Below are positions 51,901 to 64,000 of a stretch of 64,000 bases of DNA, one piece after another (positions within the stretch are counted from its first letter, which is position 1; every line of letters starts with the position of its first letter). The translations under genes and the position numbers were made by a program. The notes under the pieces were generated by a model. That model had not been told where the DNA came from and ran no database searches. It saw nothing but the letters and a program-made list of their open reading frames with translations. The stretch is from Anisakis pegreffii (taxonomy: Eukaryota; Nematoda; Chromadorea; Rhabditida; Anisakidae): positions 1 to 64,000 of the forward strand of contig JAPYMA010003026.1 of the NCBI GenBank assembly GCA_035041965.1. Reading direction: 5' to 3'.

Positions 51901-54900
51901 CCTTGAGAGTGTAAACCGACTTACTCAAGTTCTCCAGCTCGACTAGAGCATCGGTATTGATCCATACTTCATTTTTTAATCAATCCATTGCTCAGAAAAT
52001 CAATTAATCCAAAAAAACCCGCTAACAAGCGTCATGTAATCATTAATCGATCAAAAACAACTGTGCTCATTAGCAGCAATTTTTTCACTCTTTGCATGTG
52101 CTGCATATCTCTTCAAATCCTATATATGCGCGTAACGTTATGCACTTTTGAAATTTCATCTCGTTTGTAGCTTGTATCTTTGGACTGTTTAAAAGCCCTT
52201 GGCATTGTAGCGAATTCGAGGACTTCATTATCGGTGCTGATACCGGCAACATTATCAACGAAATCGTATGCAAACTCTCTTCTTGTTTCCGCACGTTTGC
52301 GATTGAAATGCGATCGTCTAATTTAAAGTGATAGTATAATTTTGTCTTCTATCCATGATTATCCTCACAATCAGCATAGTACTCAGTGATTTTAACCCTA
52401 GCAGAACTGATATTCCCGTCGTCTTATTCCATTATCATTCCCAGCAGAAATTTCAATCCATTTGTTACTGAAAGAGAATACTGCATTATGTGGATCTAAT
52501 TTAACAAATCCATTAGATATGTTAAGAAACAAATTGCGAGGAACAATGGTCTAATCGAATATGTACCTACGCACAAAGAAAACAGTCTAAGATCTTAATT
52601 CATCAGCAAACAAGATCGATCAACTTATGAGGCATTCGAAAGTCTCTTTAATCGTCGTACAATGTTTGGATTTGATTTCTTCCCATATAGCACAGCCTGT
52701 GTATCGACTATCGATCAATGCACTCGTAAGAATACCAATAATAGTAATAATAATAATAAGAACAGTAATCATCTGCTGTCTTATCCCACTTCATCCTTCG
52801 TATCAAAGAATAGTTCTCGCAATATTAATCCATCGTGCATGTACACGCATTATGTTTGAGTGTCTTATATCTATGTGTTCGATGCATTTGTTGAATCAAT
52901 TTTCAACTTCAACAACAACTAATCAAATCTCTCAATCCCAATCTGTTCTTAATGCTCTTCGAAGAGTGCTGCCCCATGGTTATGACGCTCATTTGTGTGA
53001 AATTCATGTTTTAATCTAATTTCATTTCATCTGAATGCCTAACTGACCGATTGATCCTTTCTGTGAAATCTACTGAGAATCCACTGAGCCAAATGGCCGG
53101 ATTATCATGTTTCTCTTCAATTCATTTCATATCCATCTGTTGGTATAAAAGCCACGATGAAGAGCATATGTTCCTCCTGGATTCTTAAACTATATCAGAG
53201 TTGCGTTCATTCAGAAATACTTAATTGGTAGTTTCCAGGAAAGAGGGAATCTCTCAACGCTGAATTTTTTGACATTCAGTTCAATTCTGAACTTTCCAAT
53301 TTCAAGTTTATCATTCAAATCCCTATTACTTGATATTATAGTACGTATCCCTGGTGTTTTTGGAAAGTAATCAGCATTGCAGTTAGCATTTTATTCTATT
53401 GAAATTGTGCCTTTGATTGATAGATCATTGTATTATGGCTCTATCAAGCGTAACAAACGAATCGTCGTTACGACCACCACCATAATAGCAATTTATTTTT
53501 GACCAACAAAATCGTAAAACACTCTCAGTTTTTGCCATCAGTGCACAAAGAAAATCACATTTTGGAACGACGCACTCGAATGCTCAACGAATTCGAGCAT
53601 TTTGACATTGAAAACATATCAAATGTTCATTGTCTCCTTCTATTTTTGATTCTAAATTTAGTATGAATTGATTTGGATTGGTGGTTCATTAATGGTTGCC
53701 TAACTGCTGATTGCGTGCAATTTTTGCAATCTCGATTCGTTGAATTCACTAGTGACGTTGTTGTTTTCTCGTTGCTTGACTACAATTCCCCGAATCTTTT
53801 CATTCTTAAAGCCTACGAAGTGCAATAGAGATTTCGATTACTCAGTTGAGATTTGAGAGGAAAATTTTGATTGTTGAATATTTTGGTAAAAATTTTTAGC
53901 GGTACTGAATTCATTTTCTTGGGAATTGTCGTTGACAACCAATCGCTATTCGATTTTGATTGTTCTCTTTTCGTGACCTACGAAAGTTTGCCATTACTTG
54001 TAAAGTCAAAACATTTCTTGTAAATCTTCTTGACGAATACCGAAATGCCCGTCACGTTTTCTTCAATTTCTGAGCTGAGCACAAAATTGAGTCTATTTTG
54101 TTGCCTTTTCTTATCCAATGCTTAGTGTGATACCATACTGTTTTGGAGTGTTCAAACGCCAGTTTTTAAGATTGCGATTTCCTTTAATAGATTCTCTAAT
54201 TTATTCATTAAACCTCTTATATGAAAATCTTAATCAAACAAACTTTTGGGTGTTTAATGTGATTAACTTTCGGTTAGTTTACTCATGCCTGTTCATTGCC
54301 GTGGTCACCATCATTTTATGCAAGCCTTATTTACTTTTCAGCTATAAATTCTATTTACTTTGAACAAAATTAAGTTGCACCGCATTCATTCGTTATGAAA
54401 ACAGCATGAAGCGATTCATTCATGTTTTGCCATCAATATGTGTTTAATATAAATCCACTTAGGGTGCTCAAATTCAGTGTGCTATTGGAACGAGACGGAA
54501 GGAAGTCGAAGGGGCGGCTATTCACATTAATAATTGCATTCCATTCAGTGATTCAAAGCGACCATATTGATTCGATTAATGTTTCGTTATTGATGCGTAC
54601 GCACTTCGGTGAGTCTTATCGTCAGTCCAGAGATCTGCATCCAGAAATCTAACATTTTGCATCGTTTTGCATATGCACATAAATACATCTTGTGTCCTTC
54701 TATTCGTCTGTTCATTACACCTCTTATTCAAATGCGCTTTCAAAGAAAGTGTTCAGTGAAGAAGAAGAAGAAACAGAAGTGAACATTTCACTAAAATACT
54801 TCAGATTCAAAGAATTGTTTGAAGTAACAGGAAATAAGAGCGTTGCTTAGGCAAAGCATAGGATTTTGTGAGGGATATTTATAGATAGATATTCGAATGA

Positions 54901-57309
54901 ATAAAATTGTTGGATGATGCGTTGTTCATAGAATGTGAATGTTAAAATAAGGCAATTCTGAGTTTCCAACTTCTGCAAATAGTCTCATTGCCTTTCTGTT
55001 CAGTAGCAGATGGTCTTCGGTTTAATACTGAATGACCATTGCTGTCATTATCCTCTTGGTTTTATCCTCTTGTATTCACGAATGACTGTTCGGAAGCACT
55101 GTAATAATAATACTAATATTTACAAATAACAGTAAAATTAATAATATCCACACACACACACACTCCATGTGATCATATATGACTATCAGAGCGACCAACA
55201 AGAGCACATCCCATATTCAATCTGCTCATCATATCCCACTTATTCATCAGTTTAATCGTATATATCCATCCATCCATCCACCCACCCATTCATACATCTC
55301 ACTACCGTTGCTGTTGTTTGTTATGATGCGGATAACGATGAGATGGGGTCATTCTGCCATCGAACAATAATCAACTAAGCACATCTCAAATTCAGTCATT
55401 TCGATTGCACCACGTTTTCCTCATCCCGCTTCCTTCTCCTCGCACTTTTATTGCTGCTAATTTTGATGACTAAGCTGAGGCCGGCCGTGCTCAATAGAGC
55501 CTAATCTGAGCCATCTGCAAATCCAAACGGCACCTTTTTCATCGATATCATAACAAATTGTAATCGCTCGCTTGTGTGAATAACTAAAAATCATAGCAAG
55601 ATTTGTGCATTCGCTGAAATAAAATTCCTTATTGTTAACTAATTATTACTTATTCATCGTTAGTACATTATGTCCGGGTGTAGCACTGAATGCTATGTTA
55701 TAAGGAGTCATCGCATTTAGCTATAAGGAATCATCACTTCACGATTCAGTGAGTTTTGATCCATATGGATATTATTATCCGCCGTTGTTTGTGTCAATAC
55801 GGTTATTATAATATCGATTTCGTGGAATAATTGTATGTTATATATTATTTATTCGACAGATGTGGGGTATGATCTATGATTTAGTGTGGCTTTGATTATC
55901 CGTTCATGAAACCTGACATACTATTAGCTTGATCAGTTTTCTAAATCTAATTCAAAACTCGACCTTATTGTTATGGAACGCTATTGGCCCGGAGCGCCGA
56001 TGTGTAAAACAAATCTTTATCAACAGTCTTATTTATATATTCGAATGGTCAACGTTTCGTAAATGAATGCATGCCATCATCATACTTGCTACTTATCCTC
56101 AAGTTAGCCTCAAGTTGTTTTTTCTCTGATCCGAAGTACTTCATTCTGCAACACTTCTTTCTTTCACTATACTTGTTCCTTGACAACGAAACGGTGACTT
56201 CGTGCCAGTTCACTGAACCGAAAATCATGTTATTGAAACACCTAATCGATTAGACATGAGCATAATGAAAGAATAAAAATTCCTTTTTCTTATATGCTTC
56301 ATTCTATTCGATAGTATCTAGTATAGGTACCATGCGTATTGGCACATCTAGTAAGGTTTAAGATTACTGAAGCGCTTAACGTTTGACTCTTTTGCATATA
56401 TTCACTTGATCATATTCGCTTACGAATAGACAAGCAGCAGCAGATATCAATGCATGCTCTCCATGCATGTTTCATATCCTCCATAACCTGTCCGATAACA
56501 TAGATTCAGTATGTGTATTCTGATATCTTATGGATGCTTCATATGGAATTGATTATTGTTACGAGATAAAAACGACTACATGTAAGGTTAACCAATAGAA
56601 ATACGACGAAATCCTTGTTGAGTAATCGTTAATGTATATCTTCGTGGTGGTTTTCTTAGCGATTCTAGGTCTCAATATGGGTTGTGCACAGGGTTAAGCT
56701 ATTTCTGAAAGAATATCTGAATAGGATGAAGCCTCCTTTACTAGATGAGGATTGGAGTGGAATTAAGCTTTTTTTTGAGTGGATGCACTCTTTGTGGATG
56801 GATACACGAAGGGGATTAAGCTCTTTGTGGATACATGTGTGAACGATGATATTGAACTCTCTAGATGAAAACCGCTGAGCTTTTTGAATTTGTGAATGGT
56901 TTTAGAATTTTTTGTTCGAGTACTGAATGAATTCACTTACGATTAGTAATCTCTTTTACATGTTCTCTTCACCATCTTTTCATCGCAAATTATTCTCGAA
57001 TAATCAACAAGAAAAAATTTAATTTTCGTTTTTATTTCGTTTCATTTCATCTCGAATTTATCCATTGCTCTCGTTCCTTCCGTACAATTTTTGTTCTGTT
57101 CTTTTCTATTTCTCGTCAATCCGTCCATATCTGTTCTATTCACTGTTATCTTCTTTCAGTTAACTCTTCACTTTTTCCTGACAAGTAGGCGTCAAATGAA
57201 ATTAAGAAACAGAATGCAAGCTCTTCTATTAAATTAATCTTTAATTCTGCAGTCATCCTGCAAACAGTGCACCAACTAACCAACCATACACCCATTTATT
57301 TATCCGTTT
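48905..57309. other. gene-poor region with isolated exon-like segments
   Basis: No complete gene model. Three segments look exon-like: 49841-49938(-), a terminal-type exon reading VLKRKCGRTRSFSEGSQQ with a CACTATCACAG acceptor; 51192-51317(+), 41 codons to a stop with a TTTCAG acceptor; and 52171-52265(+), reading EFEDFIIGADTGNIINEI with acceptor and GTATGC donor. None can be linked to partners in phase. The rest is AT-rich sequence with short CA runs near 55150. Confidence 0.35.
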
Positions 57310-59646
57310 TTATTGGTGATGAAAATATTGCACCTCTTGATGAAGTAGCCTCTCAATCAAGTAAACGTATCCCCATTGCTCTAGTTCGTTAAACATCGAA
57401 CTTTTGAAACCTGAAACATGCGACCGTTGTGTTTGTTTCGTATTTCCGACATCCTGGACCGCTTTCAGAGCAGCTAACCGCTGTCCTTTTAACATTCGAG
57501 GGTAACATCCTGCAAAGTGAACGCTTCAGATCAGTTGGTTTATAGATTAAACAATTGGTTCTGTTGCAATCTTCTTCCCAGTTCTAAAGCCTCATCGTGA
57601 CAAGATAACAAAGAGAGTGAATTGAGGTTGTTTTGCCTGAATATTCCTTCAACGTGATTAAAGCTTGATGAACATAAAACTTGAAAGCGTGATTTGTGTG
57701 AATCTATCACCACTTAATCTAAATACAAGTATATTCCAGTCGCTCAATTATTTCAGTGATTGTTTCTGCACACATAGCACTGCCTCAGCTATTGTTTCAT
57801 GCCTCCATCGCACATGTACTATAAGCTAGGAGCAAGCTATTGTGGGACCTGCATGAGACAGATATATGCATTAACTAAGCCACAACAACACTCCTGATAC
57901 GTGCTCTTAACTAGTGTTAAGTCGAATCCATGATTAAATGTGTGTGTGTGTATGTGTGTGTGATGTATCATGCATGCGGCGTGTCCCTGTGCATGTGCAC
58001 TGAACGATATCTACCGCATTTCACTCTCGCTTTCTGTGATTATTGTTATTATATTCCCATTTATTCTTATTACTTTCATACGCACAACTCTACTAGCTGG
58101 ATCCAACTTCATCAAGAGAATGCCTTATAGCGTCTTATATGGAAACCTTTAAATCTTCGTGAAACTTTTCCAGCATGCATCTATCTCATCTTATCTTACT
58201 TACGTTGTTTCATACTCATTATTGATCTTGAATTGATGAATTGCTTCAATGATTTTGCTCACTTTTGGGGCTTCAAGCTTCTTCTGTGTTCTGTGCTCTT
58301 GCAGCCAAACAACGTAGGCTTCAATTAATCTTACACTCTCATTCCACAACATCCATATGGTCTTGTTGAACATTCACGGTTGGTTTCATACCTCTCAAAT
58401 GCAATCCGAAATGCTCTCGTTTTCACTGACACAGTATCCAGTTCGTTTTACTTGCCTCAGATGAATGGTGTCTCTTGAATAATCTAAATTATCATCGCTT
58501 GATCTAAGGTTCTAGCAGAGTCTGTTCCTCTTGTTTTGTTCAGATTTGAATAGCGTTCACTCGTCAAGCAACTACATCTAATGAAATGGATTGATGAGGC
58601 CTAATTAGTCTCTTTATAAAATTGTTTCGTGTTTCCGAAATTTGCTATCTGCTCAGAATTACACTTTACTTTACTTTAGTCGTTATTTTAGTGTCGCTTC
58701 ACTTCCCCAACTCAATTGCCACGAATGTATTTTGTAAAAAATCAAGCGAATTATCTCTGAGTGCACGTGCAACATCACTTAACTATGCTCATGCTTTCTC
58801 TCCACTTCTACTTGAATAATAATTCACAAACCGCCAAATGAAACAAGTATTATATTGATCCTCTTTTATTTCCAATTCATCGTAATGAACTAAGTCTATC
58901 TATCAATTTGAAATGTTGACTTCACATTCCGTTCGTTCGTCTCATTTATTCTCACATTCAAATTCGTACCTTCTTAGACGCATTCGATGTCTCATTCGGT
59001 GAGTATTTTCATTACACACAATCATGCATGTATTCCTTCATGCAACGTTTTACTATACTCTGAACGCCAACTCATCTACGTATTTGAGCTTATCATCCGA
59101 TTTCTACAACTCACACTTTCAATCCAAACACATTCCAGTGAGTGACTCACTGCATTCTCATGAAACTTTAGCAGTGAAACGTTTTCAGTGTGGCCGATCC
59201 TGTCTCTGCATCTGTTGTGGATTACGGATTGGAAGTCAGTTATCGCACGAATCATATTCATATTGTGCCGTTCCATTCCCTCTAGCCACTGCAGTATTCG
59301 TTCATTATTCATGAACTAGGTCGTTTGCTCAAGAAGTTACCTTGTGTCATGATGACATGTCAAAGTGCAAAATAATTGAAAGTGCAACATAAATTACATT
59401 TATCATTCACGTGCAACTGTTGGTAAAACGTTGCAGTTTTGAGTTGATTATACGAAAAAAATTGACACAGCGAAATGCTCAAACGGAACACGAACTAACG
59501 ATGGATAATGAACGACGACGCAATTCGTTGCGTTCAATACGGTGGCATATCAGCAATATCAAATCTATTGGTATCACAGAAGACAGTTGTTGTTTTATTT
59601 CAAGGACATTCGTGGCGCTCTTCGATGAGGGCATTGGTTTGAAATT
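57310..59646 (-). CDS. possible partial gene, three candidate minus-strand exons
   Basis: Candidate exons are 59646-59500 (49 codons, phase 0 both ends, acceptor TTTTTCTTTGCAG, donor GTTAGT), 59315-59151 (55 codons, phase 0 both ends, weak acceptor ACCTAG, donor GTGAGT) and a terminal exon 57509-57310 (acceptor CACTTTGCAG). The TAA stop of the last overlaps an AATAAA. The first contains IPIDLILLICHRIERNELRR, loosely F-box-like; the last contains MLKGQRLAALKAVQDVGNTK. The terminal exon needs phase 1, so at least one linking exon is missing. Upstream exons would lie beyond 59646. Function unknown, and chance frames remain possible. Confidence 0.25.
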
Positions 59647-60010
59647 CTGCAAAGAAAAAGATGTTTTCGATTTCATCAGATCTAAATTCAGTTCCATTTT
59701 TTCGCACTTGAACTCGCCCATCATCCTTCTTCTGCCCGTCTGAACCCATCATTTGGTTGTTCAAGAAACATTCAGTTAAAAATTCATTCATTCGTTTAAG
59801 AGCGAGACTTCAATGGAACTCTGTGCTCATTGTTTCAGTTTGAATTGTTTGTGCGCTTGCTGAAGAAGTGAAAAGCGCAGAAATAATCATCTTTCTTCAT
59901 GTGCACCAGTGTTTCTTCCAATGAAGGTCATTTATATGACTGACTTGAGCGTTGTTCTGTGTTCTGGTCGTTTTCGAAATGTGCGTCGCTACTCATGTAA
60001 ATTCACAACC

Positions 60011-60122
60011 ACCTACCTACCTACCTACCTACCTACCTACCTACCTACCTACCTACCTACCTACCTACCTACCTACCTACCTACCTACCTACCTACCTAC
60101 CTACCTACCTACCTACCTACCT
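60011..60122 (+). repeat. (ACCT)28 tetranucleotide microsatellite
   Basis: Twenty-eight uninterrupted copies of ACCT (112 bases). Two plus-strand frames crossing it read (LPTY)n and are artefacts of the repeat. Confidence 0.98.
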
Positions 60123-61076
60123 CCGTGCACATGTCATTGGAACGTCATGAAATCATCGCTCATAATTTGCGTATAGTTATTGCAAAAAAAAACCGCACAC
60201 ACACATGCATCAATTACGGTTTACAGTAAAATCAAAGAAACATTAAATGCAACAGAAATGTTTGTAATAACAGGTATATTCGATTCGTGGAAAGCACTTC
60301 ATGATATGGAGCACTTCCTTTTTTCCCTTTTTCCCTCTACGTGAAACTAACTGCCGGCCGGCAACAGCGGGTACTACGAATGTCATCGTTTATCGTTTCA
60401 CTGAAATTTTACAATTTCACAACTTTACAGTGTGTGTGTGTGTCTCATTCTGACAGTAACAAAACTGAACAGCAATTGGAATGCTCCGAATCGTTTACAT
60501 TGAGCCGTCATGGTCTTTTGTGGTCTTTTGTGTCCAACGAGCCTTTTGCATGATGTTGTGTTCGTTTGAGAAGTGCGTTGACTGTATACAAAACGTTCAC
60601 AACAAGATTTTGTTCTGTTAGATGATCGTTAAATTGCGATTAACTTCCACATATTCCATTTCCATCATTTCACTGATTTGTGCAGGTGACTGGTTGCAGT
60701 AGTTGTTGTTGTTTTTGTTGTAATTTTAGGTGATTAGGCGGGGTGGTGATGAACGAGGCATCTGTTTTAGTCACAATAAATTTTGTTTTGCAGTTAGTTA
60801 CAGGCGGCAAGATTTTGCACGAATCTAAAATTTACACGAAATTTCATTCTTTGCAGCAGACTACAGTGCTGTGATTCTTTTGCGAGGACAAATTGCTAAA
60901 TGCCCTTGATATTCTACTGTGGAAATGCAAACTCAACTAAATGTTCAATGTGCAATCTCGGTTCATGACCAAAATTTCTCGAATTCAACAACTCCAATTA
61001 GTTGTGAAGATATTTTTTGAGCTATTCCCAGTAACTTGAATAATAGGTGTCCTATTACATTGTAGCAAGTGCTTTT

Positions 61077-61322
61077 TCAGTATGATTCTGTTGTTCTCAA
61101 TCTGAACAGCTTGAGCGCTTCTTGGCAGGTAATTCTGCAATGATATTCATGAACACAACACCCTGATGCTGAATGGGTCTTGTTGGGAACAATAGAAAAT
61201 GAAAAGGAATGAAAACAATTATATAGGATTATAAAAAGAATCACTGCAAACGCTATACGATGAATTCCTAATTTTTTTTCAAGCATTGATTTGACAATGA
61301 GCCATTGAAATGTACATAACAC
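61077..61322 (-). CDS. possible secreted cysteine-rich peptide or first exon
   Basis: The 81-residue frame has a hydrophobic leader (AFAVILFIILYNCF, best start at the second Met, 61286) followed by SASGCCVHEYHCRITCQEAL. The C-C-x4-7-C-x3-C spacing resembles the CC-knot repeats of the protease inhibitor RECK (CCNHSKDNQMCRDVCEQIF in human). No continuing exon was found. A competing frame that starts at an internal acceptor (ATATCATTGCAG) is also open. Low confidence. Confidence 0.2.
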   Translation of the reverse strand: MLCTFQWLIVKSMLEKKLGIHRIAFAVILFIILYNCFHSFSFSIVPNKTHSASGCCVHEYHCRITCQEALKLFRLRTTESY

Positions 61323-64000
61323 TCATACACACATTCACAATGAATTATTCGTAGTCTTCTTATTCTTATTGTTTCCTGAATGTGCACATAGTTATTAATA
61401 TTAGTAGTCTCTTCTGCCATTAAATGGAATGCGTTCTGGAAACGTTTACATTTCGATGATGAGAAATGAAAACTAATAAACGAAGAAATTTCGAAAAGAA
61501 AAGGACAACAATTTCACAAATTTTGCACTAAAATAACTAACTTCAATCATATTTTCAATCATCATCAGCGTGTTACAAAACGTTTTTATTTGTGTTGTTG
61601 TGAATCGTTTCAGTCACAATTTATTATTTTCAAATTATCTCACATTCGTTCAATGAATTTATTCGTTTAACCGACTTTTTCGTTGTTCCATTTTTGCGTT
61701 TACGTTCACAACAACAGCAATACACACATTATGTACACATGAATGTATGCACAGCCCGATAGCGTTTTATATTTTATCGTATTGCAATTAGATTGTGCGC
61801 AATCGAAACAATTTACGTGGAAATAAATGTTTTCGAATGCACTCCACAAATTGCTACAGATGCAAAATCAATTAGAAAATTTTATCTGAAAAAATGTAAG
61901 GGATTTAGTTTGAACAATTCAGCTTTCATTGAGTTCATCGTTACTTCGTATAATTAATTCGTCTACTCTTCATCAACGGAACACTGCTTTGAGTGAAGAC
62001 ACAGGGTGATTAATTAATTTCATCGCCTCACTAACCGAGAACATGAAATCAACAAGCATACCCAACATAGCAAGTTTTTTTCAATCATATAAGATGGACA
62101 AGAACGACTATTTAATAGTTTTTGTTGGTAAGCGAGCCTCTATGCATTGATAAGCGTATAACTATCCATCCTGTAAAACTATTTAACAATGTCGTGTTGT
62201 GTTATCATAAAAAATTGTTTGTTATTAATTATATTCTCATACAAAGGCTGATTTACGTATGAGTAAGAAGAAAAACTGACATTCTCAAATGACATCCTAA
62301 TGTGAATGTGCGAGTTTTATCTGAAAAAATCTTATTGTGTTCTCCGTTTTTTTCTGTTTCTAACGGATTTTCCAATCATTCTGACTCATGCTCATTTTTC
62401 ATTGCCTCTTCTCCATAAAACCACCAGTTTCTTACTCATTGATTATATGTAACACCTAAATGAGCAGTGTCCACATGGTTAAACAGCCCGCAATAATTTC
62501 TTCTACTCACATTGTAACTGCTCAATATGGAGATATTACGTATTCAAGAAGTTTTTTCAGAACATTTACTAACAACAATTTTCATATCTTAATTGAATTT
62601 GACGCTATGAGAATTCAAAAACGGATTGAAGTCAAGCGAATCAAACACACTGTCAACTCACAAACATCTCATAATCACTATCCGTTGATCATAATACAAC
62701 GCAAAGTTGTCACAGCAACATCTGCGATATTTTTTAAATCTAATCTCATTACATTATTTACATTGGCACTAAGCGAACCTATGGAAATCACCATCGTTTT
62801 TGCATGTGGTGTTGGTTTCCTGTTCGAGGCCAGCAACCGAATTGCAAATTAACAATCCGTAATTTTTGGTTTGATCGTCATAATATCATGTATGATGCAT
62901 TCTTAGGCACTAAAGAATTCTTATTATGTTCTTTGTATGGCATATTTTGGCAGCTCTTGGTGACAGTGATGATAATTATCGGTATTGTTGTCATTCTATC
63001 AGATGCATTCAAATTACATATGCATATCTATTTCATATTACATATCATATCCTCCACATACATATAAATTGAAGTGTTACTGTTATATTATCAATGAACA
63101 AATTCAAAGTCAATCCATCAATCATGCAGCGAGCGAGCACTCACAGTCAATTCACTCATCCATATCTGTGTGATATTTACAATTGTGATTGCATTATTGG
63201 ATGAATTCTTCAGTGATTTCAAATGCCACAAAGATACTCTACCGTCGTCGCTCCCACCCCTCGAAGACGCCAACGATAAAGATTTTCTAATTACAGTCAT
63301 TCGACGTGTCCACACACCTTACATCGACCATTCACTTGCAGTTACTCGTTTTGATGCGATGCTGCAATCTGTTATTATTCTGCGTTCTCTTCGTTCGTTT
63401 GTTCAGCGAAATTATTTACGCAGAATTGATTAATTTCATGATAACTGAGTCTCATGAGAACTCTCTCAAAATCCGTTCGCACGAACTCATTATTCATCCA
63501 TTCTACCAAATATATCTTCGTAGATTTTTATGGCTAATCAAATTCGAAGAAAACATTCAAAAGTGAAACTGAAACTTTGCATTAACTTACTGATTGCCAG
63601 AAACAACAGCAATAGCATTCATTTAAACTATTTCAGTTAGATCATCGATCGCTGTGACCAACATCACGTTCTGCTTGATCAGCTTGTCATAATTCGATTT
63701 TATGTTTTGCTCTTCGCTTTTCTCAAACATTACTCGCATAATCTCATTTTAGTAACTCATAAAGCACGAAAATTCTTTGCTTTCTTGTGTTGTTTCGGTT
63801 CTTCTATAGTTGTTGAACTAGCTAGTCGGCAGTGATCTGTTGGTTGGTTGGTTGTTTGCTCTCGACACTGTCCATTCATGTTCATAAGAAGACGATACAT
63901 TCTGTTTGTTCGACTATACGAGGAGAAAACAGACATTTGGAAGTTCGTTTGGAATTAGGATCGTTGAAGTGTGCTGTCTTAGTCCACTTCTAAACGAGAG

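Larger units (their letters stand above)
59647..64000. other. right-hand region without a firm gene
   Basis: AT-rich. It holds the (CTAC)n microsatellite, a cysteine-containing minus-strand frame at 61077-61322, and a GC-richer patch at 63181-63317 that looks coding on both strands (minus reading SLSLASSRGGSDDGRVSLWH with GTAAAT donor; plus reading DTLPSSLPPLEDANDKDFLI after GAATTCTTCAG). None is resolved into a gene. ORF 62460-62852 has no other support. Confidence 0.35.

Noticed and set aside
52627..53019. 130-codon plus-strand ORF
   Set aside because: AT-rich, isoleucine-rich frame including an AATAAT run; no supporting signals.
58978..58998. 21-base plus-strand microexon (TTCTTAG acceptor, GTGAGT donor)
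   Set aside because: No partner exons on the plus strand; a chance acceptor-donor pair.
59909..60229. ORFs encoding (LPTY)n
   Set aside because: Products of the ACCT microsatellite read in two frames.
62460..62852. 130-codon plus-strand ORF
   Set aside because: Has an ATG but no motif or splice support; length is compatible with chance in this composition.

Overview
The window is AT-rich eukaryotic DNA, most likely nematode. Coding sequence lies in many short exons. Introns end in TTTTCAG-type acceptors, and several first exons begin a few bases after such an acceptor, as expected for spliced-leader trans-splicing. The proteins recognised have good animal counterparts. All gene models were spliced by eye by matching reading frames across GT-AG junctions; no alignment or transcript evidence was available.

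Layout from left to right: (1) a minus-strand start of a small secreted protein of unknown function (218-487); (2) a complete minus-strand ribosomal protein L19 gene, 5 exons, 206 aa (1694-3466); (3) a plus-strand 15-exon gene for a 1152-aa low-complexity nuclear-type protein whose N-terminus resembles the BOD1/Shg1 (COMPASS-associated) fold (5565-12167); (4) about 15 kb of gene-poor DNA; (5) a possible small two-exon gene (27103-28531) directly upstream of (6) a complete 28-exon ABCC5/MRP-5 transporter, 1454 aa (28883-42365); (7) a convergent minus-strand 10-exon membrane-anchored histidine acid phosphatase, 417 aa (44906-48900); (8) about 15 kb of mostly unassigned DNA with a few isolated exon-like segments and a (CTAC)28 microsatellite.

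The points most worth checking are all in or beside the transporter and the phosphatase. MRP-5 has one intron that only works with a GC donor, and its first nucleotide-binding domain lacks both the catalytic acidic residue and the switch histidine. One intron carries a 745-bp non-autonomous hAT-like element with near-identical 8-bp target duplications, and another carries a perfect 21-bp hairpin. The small upstream gene may form an operon-like pair with mrp-5. The phosphatase keeps RHGxRxP and HD but seems to lack the third phosphate-binding arginine.

In C. elegans MRP-5 exports heme from the intestine, so the transporter may serve heme distribution here. No functional link between the neighbouring genes is visible in the sequence.
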